This document shows, one piece after another, positions 53,224 to 61,886 of a stretch of 64,000 nt of DNA. Positions within the stretch are counted from its first letter, which is position 1; each line of letters starts with the position of its first letter. The notes under the pieces are model-generated. The model was not told where the DNA came from and searched no databases. It saw only the letters and a list, made by a program, of their open reading frames with translations. Both the position numbers and the translations under genes were made by a program. The DNA lies in contig NZ_FRAQ01000001.1 of NCBI RefSeq assembly GCF_900142385.1, positions 2,367,841 to 2,431,840 of the forward strand, given 5' to 3'. This DNA comes from Marinobacter antarcticus (lineage in GTDB: Bacteria > Pseudomonadota > Gammaproteobacteria > Pseudomonadales > Oleiphilaceae).

Positions 53224-54928
53224 CCTTAACCTCCCCGCCAGAAACCAGCAACACTCGATTGGCGAGAGCCAGGAGAGCATGATGATGGGTGGAAAAGATC
53301 AGTGTCTTGCCGGCCAGCGCAAGCTTGCGCAGAGCTTCAAGCACAAAGATTTCGCTATCGCTGTCGAGACCGGCAGTCGGCTCATCCAGAAGTATAACGG
53401 CGTAATCGGCCACGAAAATTCGGGCCAGGCTGAGGCGGCGGGCCTGGCCACCGGAAAGCCCCTGGCCATCTTCTGAAACCTTGCTGAAAATGCCGTCCTC
53501 CCGGCTGTCCAGCAGGGGGCCGAGACCAACGTTCCGCAGCGCGGTTTCGATAGCCACATCGGATACGTCCGGACTGGTAAGCCGGAGGTTGTCCGCCCAG
53601 GTGCCGTGAACGAGAAAACCGCTCTGGCCAAGCCAGCCAAAGGCAAAGCTACCCGCCGGCTTACCAAACAGATGAATATCGCCGCTGTCCGGCGTAAGGA
53701 AGCCCGCCAGAAGATGTAATAGCGTGGATTTACCACCCCCTGAGGGGCCAGTCAGGGCGATAACATCACCTTTACGGATAGCCAGTGATACACAGTTCAG
53801 AACCTCGTGGCCTGAGCGAAAAGCCAGTGACACAGAGTTCAGCCCAATTGTTTCACTGTCCGTGACTGACTCAGTGGTTAAAGGCTCAGTGTCAACATCG
53901 TGGTCGGCGCTTCCGGCGGAGCTGGCTGACTCTTGATCACCAAGCCTTGCCAGAATCTCCGCGCCAGCGCCTAGAGCTGCTGCGCGGTCATGATAGTACT
54001 GGGAGAGTGTGCGCAACGGCTGAAAAAATTCCGGAGCAAGCAGCAGAATCAAAAGGCCGGAAAAAAGCGTCAAATCTGAAGATGGCCCATAGGAGATATA
54101 CCCCAGCAGACCAAAGCCGATATAAATGGCGATGACAGCGATGGCCACGGAAGCGAAAAACTCCAAAACCGCCGACGACAAAAATGCGATACGCAGGGTT
54201 TTCAGCGTAATCCTGCGGTAATGATCTGACCGCTGCTGGATCAGCTCTGCGGCGCTATCAGTTTGCCCGAAGAGCTGCAGAGTAGTCAGCCCTCGAACCT
54301 TATCCAGGAATTGGCCAGACAGCCGGCTGATCGTCTCGAAGTGTTGCTGATTAAGCTTCTCCGCGCCCATGCCCACAAGGGCCATAAACAAGGGGATCAG
54401 CGGCGCAGACAGAAGCAGGAAAATGCCTGCGAGCCAGTCGAGATAGAACACTAGCACCAGGATCAGTAGAGGAACCACAAGGGAAAGCATCATCTGGGGG
54501 AGAAAGCGGGCAAAGTAACCATGCAGCGCTTCGACGTGGTCAATCCACTCCCGTGCCAGGCTGCCTGCAGAGGTTTGCCCCAGTGCCAGAGGACCGCTGT
54601 TGCGCCAGTGCCGGTGAATCTGCCGGCGGGCAGCACGGCGCACCTGTTCACTGCATCTTGCCGCGAGGTGGGTCTGAACGCCCTGAGCAATCGCGCGAAA
54701 AACTATAGCAAGTACAAGCCCTGCAAAGAGAGGCGCCAGCACTGAGGCCGGCGCTTGCTCAACAACACCAAGGTGAACAATCCGCGCAAGAAATACCATC
54801 TGGATGATGGTAGCTATGCCTGCAAGGATACCGGTCGCAACCGTGCCCTGAATCCAGCGCCGATTGCCGCTGGCAAGCTCCGAGAGCCAACGCCTGACAG
54901 CGCCGCTCTCGACCCGCGTTTCAGTCAC
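53216..54928 (-). CDS. cydD: Heterodimeric ABC transporter subunit CydD
   Basis: A 570-residue ABC half: six-helix membrane domain, Walker A TGPSGGGKSTLLHLLAGF, signature LSGGQARRLSLARIF, Walker B VILLDEPTAGLD. Pairs with CydC. Begins immediately after the cydB stop, so all four cyd genes form one operon. Confidence 0.93.
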   Translation of the reverse strand: MTETRVESGAVRRWLSELASGNRRWIQGTVATGILAGIATIIQMVFLARIVHLGVVEQAPASVLAPLFAGLVLAIVFRAIAQGVQTHLAARCSEQVRRAARRQIHRHWRNSGPLALGQTSAGSLAREWIDHVEALHGYFARFLPQMMLSLVVPLLILVLVFYLDWLAGIFLLLSAPLIPLFMALVGMGAEKLNQQHFETISRLSGQFLDKVRGLTTLQLFGQTDSAAELIQQRSDHYRRITLKTLRIAFLSSAVLEFFASVAIAVIAIYIGFGLLGYISYGPSSDLTLFSGLLILLLAPEFFQPLRTLSQYYHDRAAALGAGAEILARLGDQESASSAGSADHDVDTEPLTTESVTDSETIGLNSVSLAFRSGHEVLNCVSLAIRKGDVIALTGPSGGGKSTLLHLLAGFLTPDSGDIHLFGKPAGSFAFGWLGQSGFLVHGTWADNLRLTSPDVSDVAIETALRNVGLGPLLDSREDGIFSKVSEDGQGLSGGQARRLSLARIFVADYAVILLDEPTAGLDSDSEIFVLEALRKLALAGKTLIFSTHHHALLALANRVLLVSGGEVKDV

Positions 54929-55930
54929 TTAATGATAACCCTCGCCAGCTCTTACCTTGCCCCGGAAAACCCAGTAGGTCCAGGCCGTGTAAACCAGTAC
55001 AAAAGGAATCACTATCAGCAAGCCTATCAGCAGGAACATCTGGGAGTTGTAAGCCGAAGCTGCGTCCCACAAGGTATAGTCGGGCGGTATAAGGTAGGGC
55101 CAGCGGCTGACAATCAGTCCCAAATAGGTCGTTATAAACAGCCCCATCGTAGCTACAAATGGCATGCCTTCAAACCGGTTTCGGACCGATCGAAAAATCT
55201 GAAAGGCACACAACAAGGACAGTACAGGCAGCACCCAGATCACGCTCAGGTTACTGAACCAGCGGTCACGCACCATATCGTCGATGAACGGTGTCCACAC
55301 GCTGATAATACCGAAGACCACCAGCACTGCTGCCAGCAGAGGCAGCGTGATTTTGTAAGCCCATTCCTGAAGCCGTCCCTCGGTTTTCATGATCAGCCAG
55401 GTCGAGCCCAGCAGCGCATAACCCGCTAACAGCCCCAGGCCGGTCAGTACTGTAAAGGGTGTGAGCCAGTCCAGAGCACCGCCTGTGAATACGCCATTTG
55501 CAGTTTCGTAGCCCTGAATGTAAGTGCCTACAACTACGCCTTGGGCAAACGCGGCCAAGGTCGAGCCTCCGGCAAAAGCCCAGTTCCACAGATAACGCGA
55601 GGTGCGCGCCTTGAAGCGAAACTCAAACGCAATGCCACGGAAAATAAGGCCGGATAGCATCAGGAAAACACCGATGTACAGCGCCGGCAGCAAAATGCTG
55701 TAGACCAGCGGAAATGCTCCCAGAAGCCCTGCACCGCCAAGCACTAGCCAGGTTTCGTTGCCATCCCATACCGGCGCTACAGAATTCATCATCGTGTCGC
55801 GATCCTGCTCCGATGGGGCGAAGGGGAACAGGATTCCCACGCCCAGATCGAAGCCGTCCATCAACACATACATGATGACGCCAAAACCGATGATAAATGC
55901 CCAAATCAGCGTAAGATCAAACATTTCCAT
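54929..55930 (-). CDS. cydB: Cytochrome bd-type oxidase subunit II (CioB-like)
   Basis: A 333-residue membrane protein with nine helices: FDLGVGILFPF, WDGNETWLVLGG, GIAFEFRFKA, the CydB/CioB core. It supports quinol binding to subunit I. It starts 2 bases after the cydA stop. Confidence 0.94.
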   Translation of the reverse strand: MEMFDLTLIWAFIIGFGVIMYVLMDGFDLGVGILFPFAPSEQDRDTMMNSVAPVWDGNETWLVLGGAGLLGAFPLVYSILLPALYIGVFLMLSGLIFRGIAFEFRFKARTSRYLWNWAFAGGSTLAAFAQGVVVGTYIQGYETANGVFTGGALDWLTPFTVLTGLGLLAGYALLGSTWLIMKTEGRLQEWAYKITLPLLAAVLVVFGIISVWTPFIDDMVRDRWFSNLSVIWVLPVLSLLCAFQIFRSVRNRFEGMPFVATMGLFITTYLGLIVSRWPYLIPPDYTLWDAASAYNSQMFLLIGLLIVIPFVLVYTAWTYWVFRGKVRAGEGYH

Positions 55931-55932
55931 AA

Positions 55933-57363
55933 TCAGTGATCTCCCTGCCTGGCTGGATTGGATTTTGAGTATTCGTCCATTTCAAAGGGCACATGGCTGG
56001 CAGACAGCGGCCGCATGGGTCGGTCGGATTCGTCGGGCTCATCGTCATAATTATCCTCAAGCCCTACATAGAGCACACGCATCAGGTAGTACAAACCGGC
56101 AGAGAACACCAGTGAGTAAACCACCACGTAACCAATCAGTGTGAATAGCGCCATACCGCCAGTCAGCGACGGCGTTACGGCTTCCGCCTGGGTCATCATG
56201 CCGTACACAAGCCAGGGCGCGCGACCAATCTCAGTGACAAACCAGCCGGCAAGTACCGCAATGAAAGGCGTAATGCTCATAAAGCGCATGCCCTGAAGGA
56301 ACCAGCGAGAGTGCCAGTAGCGATCGCCCGCACGCAGAACCAGCCCAATGAATGCGAACAGAATCATCAGTAACCCGAGGCCGACCATAACCCGGAACGA
56401 CCAGAACACAATGGCCACAGGTGGCTGTTCTTCCACCGAAACCTCTTTAAGACCAGGTACTTCGCCATTCCAGTCGTGAGTCAAAATAAGACTGGCGAGG
56501 CCGGGAATGCCGATTTCAAACAGGTTAGTCTGGTTTTCCTGATCCGGAATCGCGAACAGCAGCAGAGGAACGTTCCGGGAGGTTTCCCAGTTACCTTCCA
56601 TTGCCGATACTTTGGCGGGTTGGTGCTCAAGGGTGTTAATCCCGTGAAAGTCACCGACAACCAGCTGTGCGGGTGCGAGGATCAGCAGCAGCCAAAGGCA
56701 CATGGAAAGCGCCTTGCGGTTGGCTTCTACTTCACGGCCCTTCAGCAGGTACCATGCACTTACACCAGCGACTACAAAACCTCCGGTAAGGAAGGATGCA
56801 ATAACCTTATGGGTAAAACGGTATTGGAATGACGGGTTGAAGATCGCCTCAGTCCAGGAAGTTACGTGAAACACGCCGTCTCGCAGCACAGTGCCGGCAG
56901 GTGTCTGCATCCAACTGTTGGCGGAGAGAATCCAGAACGCAGAAATAAAGGTACCGGTAGCCACCATGATCGCGGCGAACAGGTGAACACCCGGGGGAAC
57001 GCGATCTCGCCCGAATAGAAGCACGCCCAGGAAAGCTGCCTCAAGGAAGAAGGCCGTAATAACTTCATAGCTCAACATGGGGCCGAGGAAGTTGGCCGAG
57101 GCCTGAGCAAAGTTGCTCCAGTTAGTTCCAAACTGGAACGACATGACAATGCCCGATACAACACCCATCCCAAAGACCACGGCAAACACCTTGGTCCAGA
57201 ATGAAGACAGCGTAATCCAAACCGGATTCTTCGTTTTGTACGAAAGGCCCTCGAGTACGGCGATATACGAGGCGAGACCGATGGTAAACACCGGAAAAAT
57301 GGCGTGAAATGACACGACAAACGCGAACTGAATTCGCGATAGGATGAGAGGATCAAGTTCCAT
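55933..57363 (-). CDS. cydA: Cytochrome bd-type quinol oxidase subunit I, short Q-loop CIO type
   Basis: A 476-residue subunit I with about nine helices. Haem ligands expected from SFHAIFP (His), a Met and a His in the middle, and the GRAPW motif in place of E. coli GRQPW. The Q-loop is short and the protein lacks the long C-terminal insert of E. coli CydA, as in the cyanide-insensitive oxidase CioA of Pseudomonas. It oxidises ubiquinol and reduces oxygen without pumping protons. No cydX is visible. First gene of cydABDC. Confidence 0.93.
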   Translation of the reverse strand: MELDPLILSRIQFAFVVSFHAIFPVFTIGLASYIAVLEGLSYKTKNPVWITLSSFWTKVFAVVFGMGVVSGIVMSFQFGTNWSNFAQASANFLGPMLSYEVITAFFLEAAFLGVLLFGRDRVPPGVHLFAAIMVATGTFISAFWILSANSWMQTPAGTVLRDGVFHVTSWTEAIFNPSFQYRFTHKVIASFLTGGFVVAGVSAWYLLKGREVEANRKALSMCLWLLLILAPAQLVVGDFHGINTLEHQPAKVSAMEGNWETSRNVPLLLFAIPDQENQTNLFEIGIPGLASLILTHDWNGEVPGLKEVSVEEQPPVAIVFWSFRVMVGLGLLMILFAFIGLVLRAGDRYWHSRWFLQGMRFMSITPFIAVLAGWFVTEIGRAPWLVYGMMTQAEAVTPSLTGGMALFTLIGYVVVYSLVFSAGLYYLMRVLYVGLEDNYDDEPDESDRPMRPLSASHVPFEMDEYSKSNPARQGDH

Positions 57364-57370
57364 AGGAACC

Positions 57371-57460
57371 CTCCGGTAATATTATCATTACAATAAACGA
57401 GCACAGCGCACTCGTTCAGCCGCTGCCTTAGCTTGAATTGTTATATTGTTATTACCGGCA
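57371..57460. promoter_or_regulatory. Symmetric divergent control region of cyd and a methyltransferase gene
   Basis: CCGGTAATA (57373-57381) recurs inverted as TATTACCGG (57450-57458), and similarity extends about 20 bases inward in each arm. Between them AACGAG (57396-57401) and CTCGTT (57411-57416) form a hairpin. This nested symmetry suggests regulator sites serving both sides; I cannot match it to ANR/FNR (TTGAT-N4-ATCAA). Confidence 0.45.
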
Positions 57461-57546
57461 GATAAAGGTCATGCTACTGGATACGGTAGCAAAACCGATA
57501 GGGCAGATTGTCGCACCTATCGATTTAAATAATAATGGTGAAAAGC

Positions 57547-58170
57547 ATGAGCTTTTACGAAGAACGAATTCTACCACACCTCATAGATCGCGCCTGTTCC
57601 ATGGGCCAGGTTATGAAGTTGCGCAGCCAGATTGTGCCGCTCGCCAAAGGCCGCGTGCTGGAAGTGGGGATGGGCTCGGGCATTAACCTGGAATTCTATA
57701 ACCCGGAAACCGTTGAGATGATCTACGGCCTTGAACCTTCTGAGGGTATGCGGCGCAAAGCGCTACCCAATCTGAAGCGCTCGCCGATACACATAGAATG
57801 GCTGGGGCTGCCGGGAGAAAAAATCCCTCTGGATGATAATAGTGTGGACACGATTCTGCTTACCTTTACGCTATGTACCATACCCGATTGGAATGCTGCG
57901 CTGCTGCAGATGAAACGGGTACTGAAGCCGGGAGGGGAGCTCCTGTTTCTCGAGCATGGCGAAGCACCCCACGAAAATACCCGCAAGTGGCAACATCGAA
58001 TTACACCTGGCTGGAAAAAGCTATCCGGTGGTTGCCACCTGAACCGCCATATTGCAGACCTGATCCGCCATGCAGGATTTGAGCTGAAAGAGTTGGAAAA
58101 CCTCTACATCCCCAACGCCCCGAAAATAGCCGGCTATATTTATAAAGGGATCGCACGGAAATCCAGCTAA
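57547..58170 (+). CDS. Class I SAM-dependent methyltransferase
   Basis: A 207-residue methyltransferase (start MSFYEERILPHLIDRACS; a second ATG four codons up is possible). SAM motif RVLEVGMGSGINLEFYN, then ARLEPS-like YGLEPSEG and the post-motif LKPGGELLFLEHG. Resembles the UbiE/phosphatidylethanolamine methyltransferase-like group. Substrate unknown. Lies between the cyd and tsd operons, 39 bases before tsdB. Confidence 0.85.
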   Translation: MSFYEERILPHLIDRACSMGQVMKLRSQIVPLAKGRVLEVGMGSGINLEFYNPETVEMIYGLEPSEGMRRKALPNLKRSPIHIEWLGLPGEKIPLDDNSVDTILLTFTLCTIPDWNAALLQMKRVLKPGGELLFLEHGEAPHENTRKWQHRITPGWKKLSGGCHLNRHIADLIRHAGFELKELENLYIPNAPKIAGYIYKGIARKSS

Positions 58171-58209
58171 GCAATTCAGCGTGTAAATGCCAGAGTCAGG
58201 AGTACACCT

Positions 58210-58899
58210 ATGATAAAAACGATGAGAACTGCTTTATTTCTGTTTGCATCTACCGTTGTGTTGAATACGGGTGTGGTAGCTGCAGCCGGAGATAAAGCGC
58301 GCGGAGAAACCATTGCAACACAGGGCAATGGTGCGGGCGCTTTGGCTTGTGTTACTTGTCACGGACCGAAAGGGAAGGGTAACAGTGCTGCCGGTTTTCC
58401 GGACATCGCGGGCCTTCATGCCGGTTACTTCGGCAAGCAACTTCATGACTACACCAGCGGTGCGCGCAAAAATCCGATCATGCAACCCTTTGCTTCCGCG
58501 TTATCCGAAAGCGATATTCAGGCGGTAGCAGCTTACTATCAGAGCCTTGCGTCGCCGGTTTCAGCCGTTCTTCAAAAGACGCCAGACCCTGACAACCAGG
58601 GCGAATGGCTGGCAATTCGTGGTGACTGGGGCAACGACATTCCGGCCTGTAACCAGTGCCATGGCCCTAACGGAATGGGCGTAGGCAATTCGTTCCCGGC
58701 TCTCTCGGGACAGCATGCCAGTTACCTGAAAGCACAACTGATAGCCTGGCGTACCGGCAGTCGCAATAACGACCCAAACCAGCTGATGAAGGGCATTGCT
58801 GAACGCCTGAGCGAACAACAGATCTCAGCGATAACCGAATATTACGCAACACTGCCAGAGCAACTGTCTGTGCAGGCCAAAGCAAAGGAGAGCCGCTAA
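58210..58899 (+). CDS. tsdB: Dihaem cytochrome c4-type protein, probable TsdB
   Basis: A 229-residue exported protein with a signal peptide (residues about 1-25) and two c-type haem sites CVTCH and CNQCH, each in a c4-like domain with a later Met ligand (NPIMQPF, NQLMKG). It is 1-base overlapping with tsdA. In the TsdBA pair TsdB is the electron acceptor of the thiosulfate dehydrogenase in the periplasm. Confidence 0.88.
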   Translation: MIKTMRTALFLFASTVVLNTGVVAAAGDKARGETIATQGNGAGALACVTCHGPKGKGNSAAGFPDIAGLHAGYFGKQLHDYTSGARKNPIMQPFASALSESDIQAVAAYYQSLASPVSAVLQKTPDPDNQGEWLAIRGDWGNDIPACNQCHGPNGMGVGNSFPALSGQHASYLKAQLIAWRTGSRNNDPNQLMKGIAERLSEQQISAITEYYATLPEQLSVQAKAKESR

Positions 58900-59858
58900 T
58901 GAACCTTTGGAAATCATCGCTATCGGTTGTCGCCAGCTCCTTGTCCATTTTGGCTGTGTCTACGCTGGTTAACGCAGCGGCACCTGAAGTGGATTATCAG
59001 AAACCGCTGCCAGCGGCACCTGAGGGCCAGGTCACCTTTAAACCGCCCCAAGAGCGGGATATACCCAACAACCAGTATGGTGACATGGTACGCCAAGGGC
59101 GCGACCTGTTCGTAAATACGCAGCAGTTGCTTGGCAAGAACGTGTTTAACGGCCAGAACTGCGTCAACTGTCACCTGGACGCCGGCCGATTGGCCAGCTC
59201 TGCACCCATGTGGGCAGCTTTTGGTATGTACCCCGCGTACCGGGGTAAAAATGACAAGGTTAATACCCTGAGTGAACGCATCCAGGGTTGTTTTACTTAC
59301 TCCATGAACGGCATCCCCCCTGAGTCTGGCGATGACACTCTGGTAGCACTGGAAACCTATTTTCACTGGCTGTCAACTGGCGCGCCCATCAACCAGGCCT
59401 TGCCTGGCCGAGGCTACGCAAAGCTTGAAAAGCCGGAAGGCGGCTATGATCGGGAGCGCGGAGCCAAGCTTTACACCGCGCAATGCGCTATGTGCCACGG
59501 AGATGACGGCAGCGGCCAGCAAGTAGCAGGGCAGGTAGTTTTCCCGCCTCTATGGGGTGATGGAGCTTACAACTGGGGCGCAGGTATGCACCGTGTAAAT
59601 ACCGCTGCCGGCTTTATCAAAGCCAACATGCCACTGGGCAAGCCCAACTCCCTGAGTGATCAGGATGCCTGGGACCTGGCCGCTTTCGTAAACGGCCACG
59701 AACGCCCCCAGGACCCTCGCCGCCGCAGTCAGGATTCGCTGGACAGCACCGTCAAAACCTTCCACAACCATGATGGTCTCTATGGCAAGGAAGTAAACGG
59801 CAAGCGCCTGGGTGATCACGACAACTACGGAGAAAATCCCGGACTTGTCAGCAAGTAG
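58899..59858 (+). CDS. tsdA: Thiosulfate dehydrogenase TsdA-like dihaem cytochrome
   Basis: A 319-residue exported protein with a signal peptide (about residues 1-27), two haem c sites (CVNCH at 88-92, CAMCH at 196-200) and the TsdA hallmark GCF (C131) in RIQGCFTYSMNG, the cysteine that ligates the catalytic haem. HLDAG and YPAYRG follow the TsdA pattern. It oxidises thiosulfate to tetrathionate, or the reverse, in the periplasm. A terminator follows. Confidence 0.87.
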   Translation: MNLWKSSLSVVASSLSILAVSTLVNAAAPEVDYQKPLPAAPEGQVTFKPPQERDIPNNQYGDMVRQGRDLFVNTQQLLGKNVFNGQNCVNCHLDAGRLASSAPMWAAFGMYPAYRGKNDKVNTLSERIQGCFTYSMNGIPPESGDDTLVALETYFHWLSTGAPINQALPGRGYAKLEKPEGGYDRERGAKLYTAQCAMCHGDDGSGQQVAGQVVFPPLWGDGAYNWGAGMHRVNTAAGFIKANMPLGKPNSLSDQDAWDLAAFVNGHERPQDPRRRSQDSLDSTVKTFHNHDGLYGKEVNGKRLGDHDNYGENPGLVSK

Positions 59859-59865
59859 CCCCCAG

Positions 59866-59897
59866 ACGCCGTCAGCACTGCTAACTGACGGCGTTTT
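59866..59897 (+). terminator. Rho-independent terminator after tsdA
   Basis: A 10-bp stem (ACGCCGTCAG with CTGACGGCGT), 9-base loop and a short TTTT tail, starting 8 bases after the stop. Confidence 0.8.
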
Positions 59898-59954
59898 GAA
59901 TTGCGTTATTACCCAAGCCCTTATACAATTCCTGCCCTCAAAACCTCCCCGAAT

Positions 59955-59995
59955 GCTCCGGTGGTGGAATAGGTAGACACAAGAGACTTAAAATC
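59955..59995 (+). repeat. Partial duplicate of the tRNA-Leu 5' half
   Basis: 41 bases match the start of the tRNA-Leu at 60086 with three adjacent mismatches: the first 26 are identical, then the anticodon-arm part AGACTTAAAATC. The copy stops in the anticodon arm and runs into AT-rich sequence with a GGTGCATCACTGGTGCATC repeat. This is the layout left by an element that crossed over in the anticodon region and was later lost, leaving about 90 bases. Confidence 0.8.
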
Positions 59996-60085
59996 ATTTT
60001 AATTCTGGTTAAAGTTAAATAAAATCAGTAGTTTATAAGGTTCAAAAAAACTGGTGCATCACTGGTGCATCAGCTAAAAAGAAAC

Positions 60086-60172
60086 GCTCCGGTGGTGGAA
60101 TAGGTAGACACTTCAGACTTAAAATCTGATGACCGATAGGTCGTGCCGGTTCGAGTCCGGCCCGGAGCACCA
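60086..60172 (+). tRNA. leuZ: tRNA-Leu(UAA)
   Basis: An 87-base type II tRNA with encoded CCA. Acceptor GCTCCGG pairs with CCGGAGC, the anticodon loop is CTTAAAA (anticodon UAA), a variable arm is present and the T-loop is GGTTCGAGTCC. The second element begins just after it. Confidence 0.96.
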
Positions 60173-60313
60173 TTTTTAAGCCGCTCGCATGGATTTGCCT
60201 AGCGGTCGCGCCACCTGCCTAGTGGTGTGACTGTCAGGGAGAGACCGGCGCCCCATTACGGGGTACCAGATCATCCGATCAATGCAGTTAGTCTAGGCAT
60301 GGTTAAATCTAAG

Positions 60314-60736
60314 CTAATTAGTTTCTAGCGCGTTAGCACAGTAAACTGACGCATTTTGAAAGTTCGAATCGGCATAAAGCAAAGACTCCTTGCCCACAAA
60401 ATAAGGGGCATAGACTGTCATTGATTCAGTCGTGTGATCCCTTATTTTCAGCTTTGTGCCGTCCTGAATAAGGATTTCGCCTTGCGAATATTTGATTTTT
60501 TGGATGTAGTTAGCAGTACCATACGACGAACAGAAAAGGCCACGACCGTCAGCCATCCATTTTAAACTGACTAAATATGGCCCCATACTTCCAGTCCAAG
60601 TACCCACAAGGCTCTCTGGTACACTCTCAGGATCTATAGCAACGAAGTTGTTGTTCATCATGTCCTGCATCGGTGATTGACACCCTGCAAGTCCCACCGA
60701 TAGAACCACCGCCCCGAATATCCCTAACTTTTTCAT
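60314..60736 (-). CDS. Small lipoprotein carried by the second element
   Basis: A 140-residue protein with a type II signal peptide: MKKLGIFGAVVLSVGLAGC with lipobox LAGC (C19). The mature part has LVGTWTGSMGPYLVSLKW and a strand-rich domain with two more cysteines. It resembles small lipoproteins annotated as the J517_1871 family in Acinetobacter; that match is from memory. As cargo of a mobile element an outer-membrane lipoprotein could alter phage adsorption or surface properties; this is inference. The 140 bases before it hold no gene. Confidence 0.75.
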   Translation of the reverse strand: MKKLGIFGAVVLSVGLAGCQSPMQDMMNNNFVAIDPESVPESLVGTWTGSMGPYLVSLKWMADGRGLFCSSYGTANYIQKIKYSQGEILIQDGTKLKIRDHTTESMTVYAPYFVGKESLLYADSNFQNASVYCANALETN

Positions 60737-60794
60737 GTGAGTCCTTTTCGTTAAGCAATAATTTTATGTCGTCGATGAACATAACGAAATAAAA

Positions 60795-61079
60795 CTACGC
60801 TGTCACATCACGGCCTTCACACCACCGAATAAAGCCCTCACTTAGCCAGTCCGGCTCAAGATCCAGAAAGCCACAGCAATGCCGCAACATTGGCCCGCAC
60901 CTCACCAGGTCATCGAAAGCGGCCTCAAGATGGTAACTGTTACGGTTGATCCCCTGGGCCGCCTGCCCCCGCCAGTGGTGGCGCGCATCAAAAAGCATCA
61001 GCTTCAGAGCTTCAGCCCACAGTCGCCTTTCACCCAAACCGGCATCCATGCCGTCGTCAATGGACTCTGCCGCACCCAT
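60795..61079 (-). CDS. Conserved satellite protein, family B (94 aa), second copy
   Basis: Homologue of the protein at 13293-13610: GLGERRLWAEALKLMLFDAR, EAAFDDLVRCGPMLRHCC and a similar tail (LSEGFIRWCEG). At the DNA level long stretches are nearly identical between the copies, so exchange was recent. Last in the terS-terL operon; separated from family A by 3 bases. Function unknown. Confidence 0.75.
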   Translation of the reverse strand: MGAAESIDDGMDAGLGERRLWAEALKLMLFDARHHWRGQAAQGINRNSYHLEAAFDDLVRCGPMLRHCCGFLDLEPDWLSEGFIRWCEGRDVTA

Positions 61080-61082
61080 GAA

Positions 61083-61868
61083 TCAATAGTTCTCAGCCGC
61101 TTTTTTTCTCGCCTCTGCCGCCTCAAAAGCCGCCTTTTGGAACTCCCTCCGAAGGTCTCCAGCGGTGATAGCGTCCGACTTTTCCAACAGATCCAGATAA
61201 GACTGCCGCGTTCGTTCGGATGCTTTTTGAAGCGATAGTTCTAGCTTGCGAAGGTCGGGGCGGTGCTTGTGCATCGCGCGCGATCTGGTGCTGGCCTGCT
61301 GATCTGAATTCATGCCTGAAAGTGTCGGATGCGCTCCGAGAACAGCCGCTAAAACCTGCCCATCGCCGGATTCAATCGCGTTACCCACAATTTCCTGCCG
61401 GTCTGCCGGAGCCATTCCACGCAAGACAGCCCGCAACTCAGAGGAATCCTGTTCGCGCCACTTAACCGAATCTCGAAACTCTGTTTCAAGGCTTGCTAGA
61501 CGGGCTTTTGCCGCATCGTTGGCGCGGTCAAAACGCTTTGCCAACCCGTTCAGAGCTTTATCAAAATCGCCTGCCATACTGCTCAAGTGACTGGCCTGGG
61601 TCTGCTCTGGGTTTTGGCGCTCCCGGATCTCGGAATACGATTTGAAGGTTTTGGAGATAGCCTTCTGACTCTCGCTTAAAGCATTCAGCGCCGCATCGTT
61701 GGAATGCTCGCCAGCTTCACGCTGCCAAGTTTTCCCGAATTCGCCAGAACTGAGCAGGTCGGTTCCCTCAAGTTTGGGCAACTTCCGGCGCGCATCAGGC
61801 CCGGTCTGTTCGTTATCGCGGACGTGAATAGCGCCATCTTTAATCTGAAGGTCTGTTCTGATTGGCAT
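61083..61868 (-). CDS. Conserved satellite protein, family A (261 aa), second copy
   Basis: Same length and position as 13601-14386. Shared N-terminus IRTDLQIKDGAIHVRDN, RGM and AVLGAHPTLSGM blocks and a C-terminal alanine-rich helix; the middle has diverged. Strongly helical and charged, no cysteine, no membrane helix. Conserved next to two different TerL types, so it may interact with capsid or DNA rather than with one specific terminase; this is inference. Confidence 0.75.
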   Translation of the reverse strand: MPIRTDLQIKDGAIHVRDNEQTGPDARRKLPKLEGTDLLSSGEFGKTWQREAGEHSNDAALNALSESQKAISKTFKSYSEIRERQNPEQTQASHLSSMAGDFDKALNGLAKRFDRANDAAKARLASLETEFRDSVKWREQDSSELRAVLRGMAPADRQEIVGNAIESGDGQVLAAVLGAHPTLSGMNSDQQASTRSRAMHKHRPDLRKLELSLQKASERTRQSYLDLLEKSDAITAGDLRREFQKAAFEAAEARKKAAENY

Positions 61869-61886
61869 ATCAATTACCTCTTTAAT

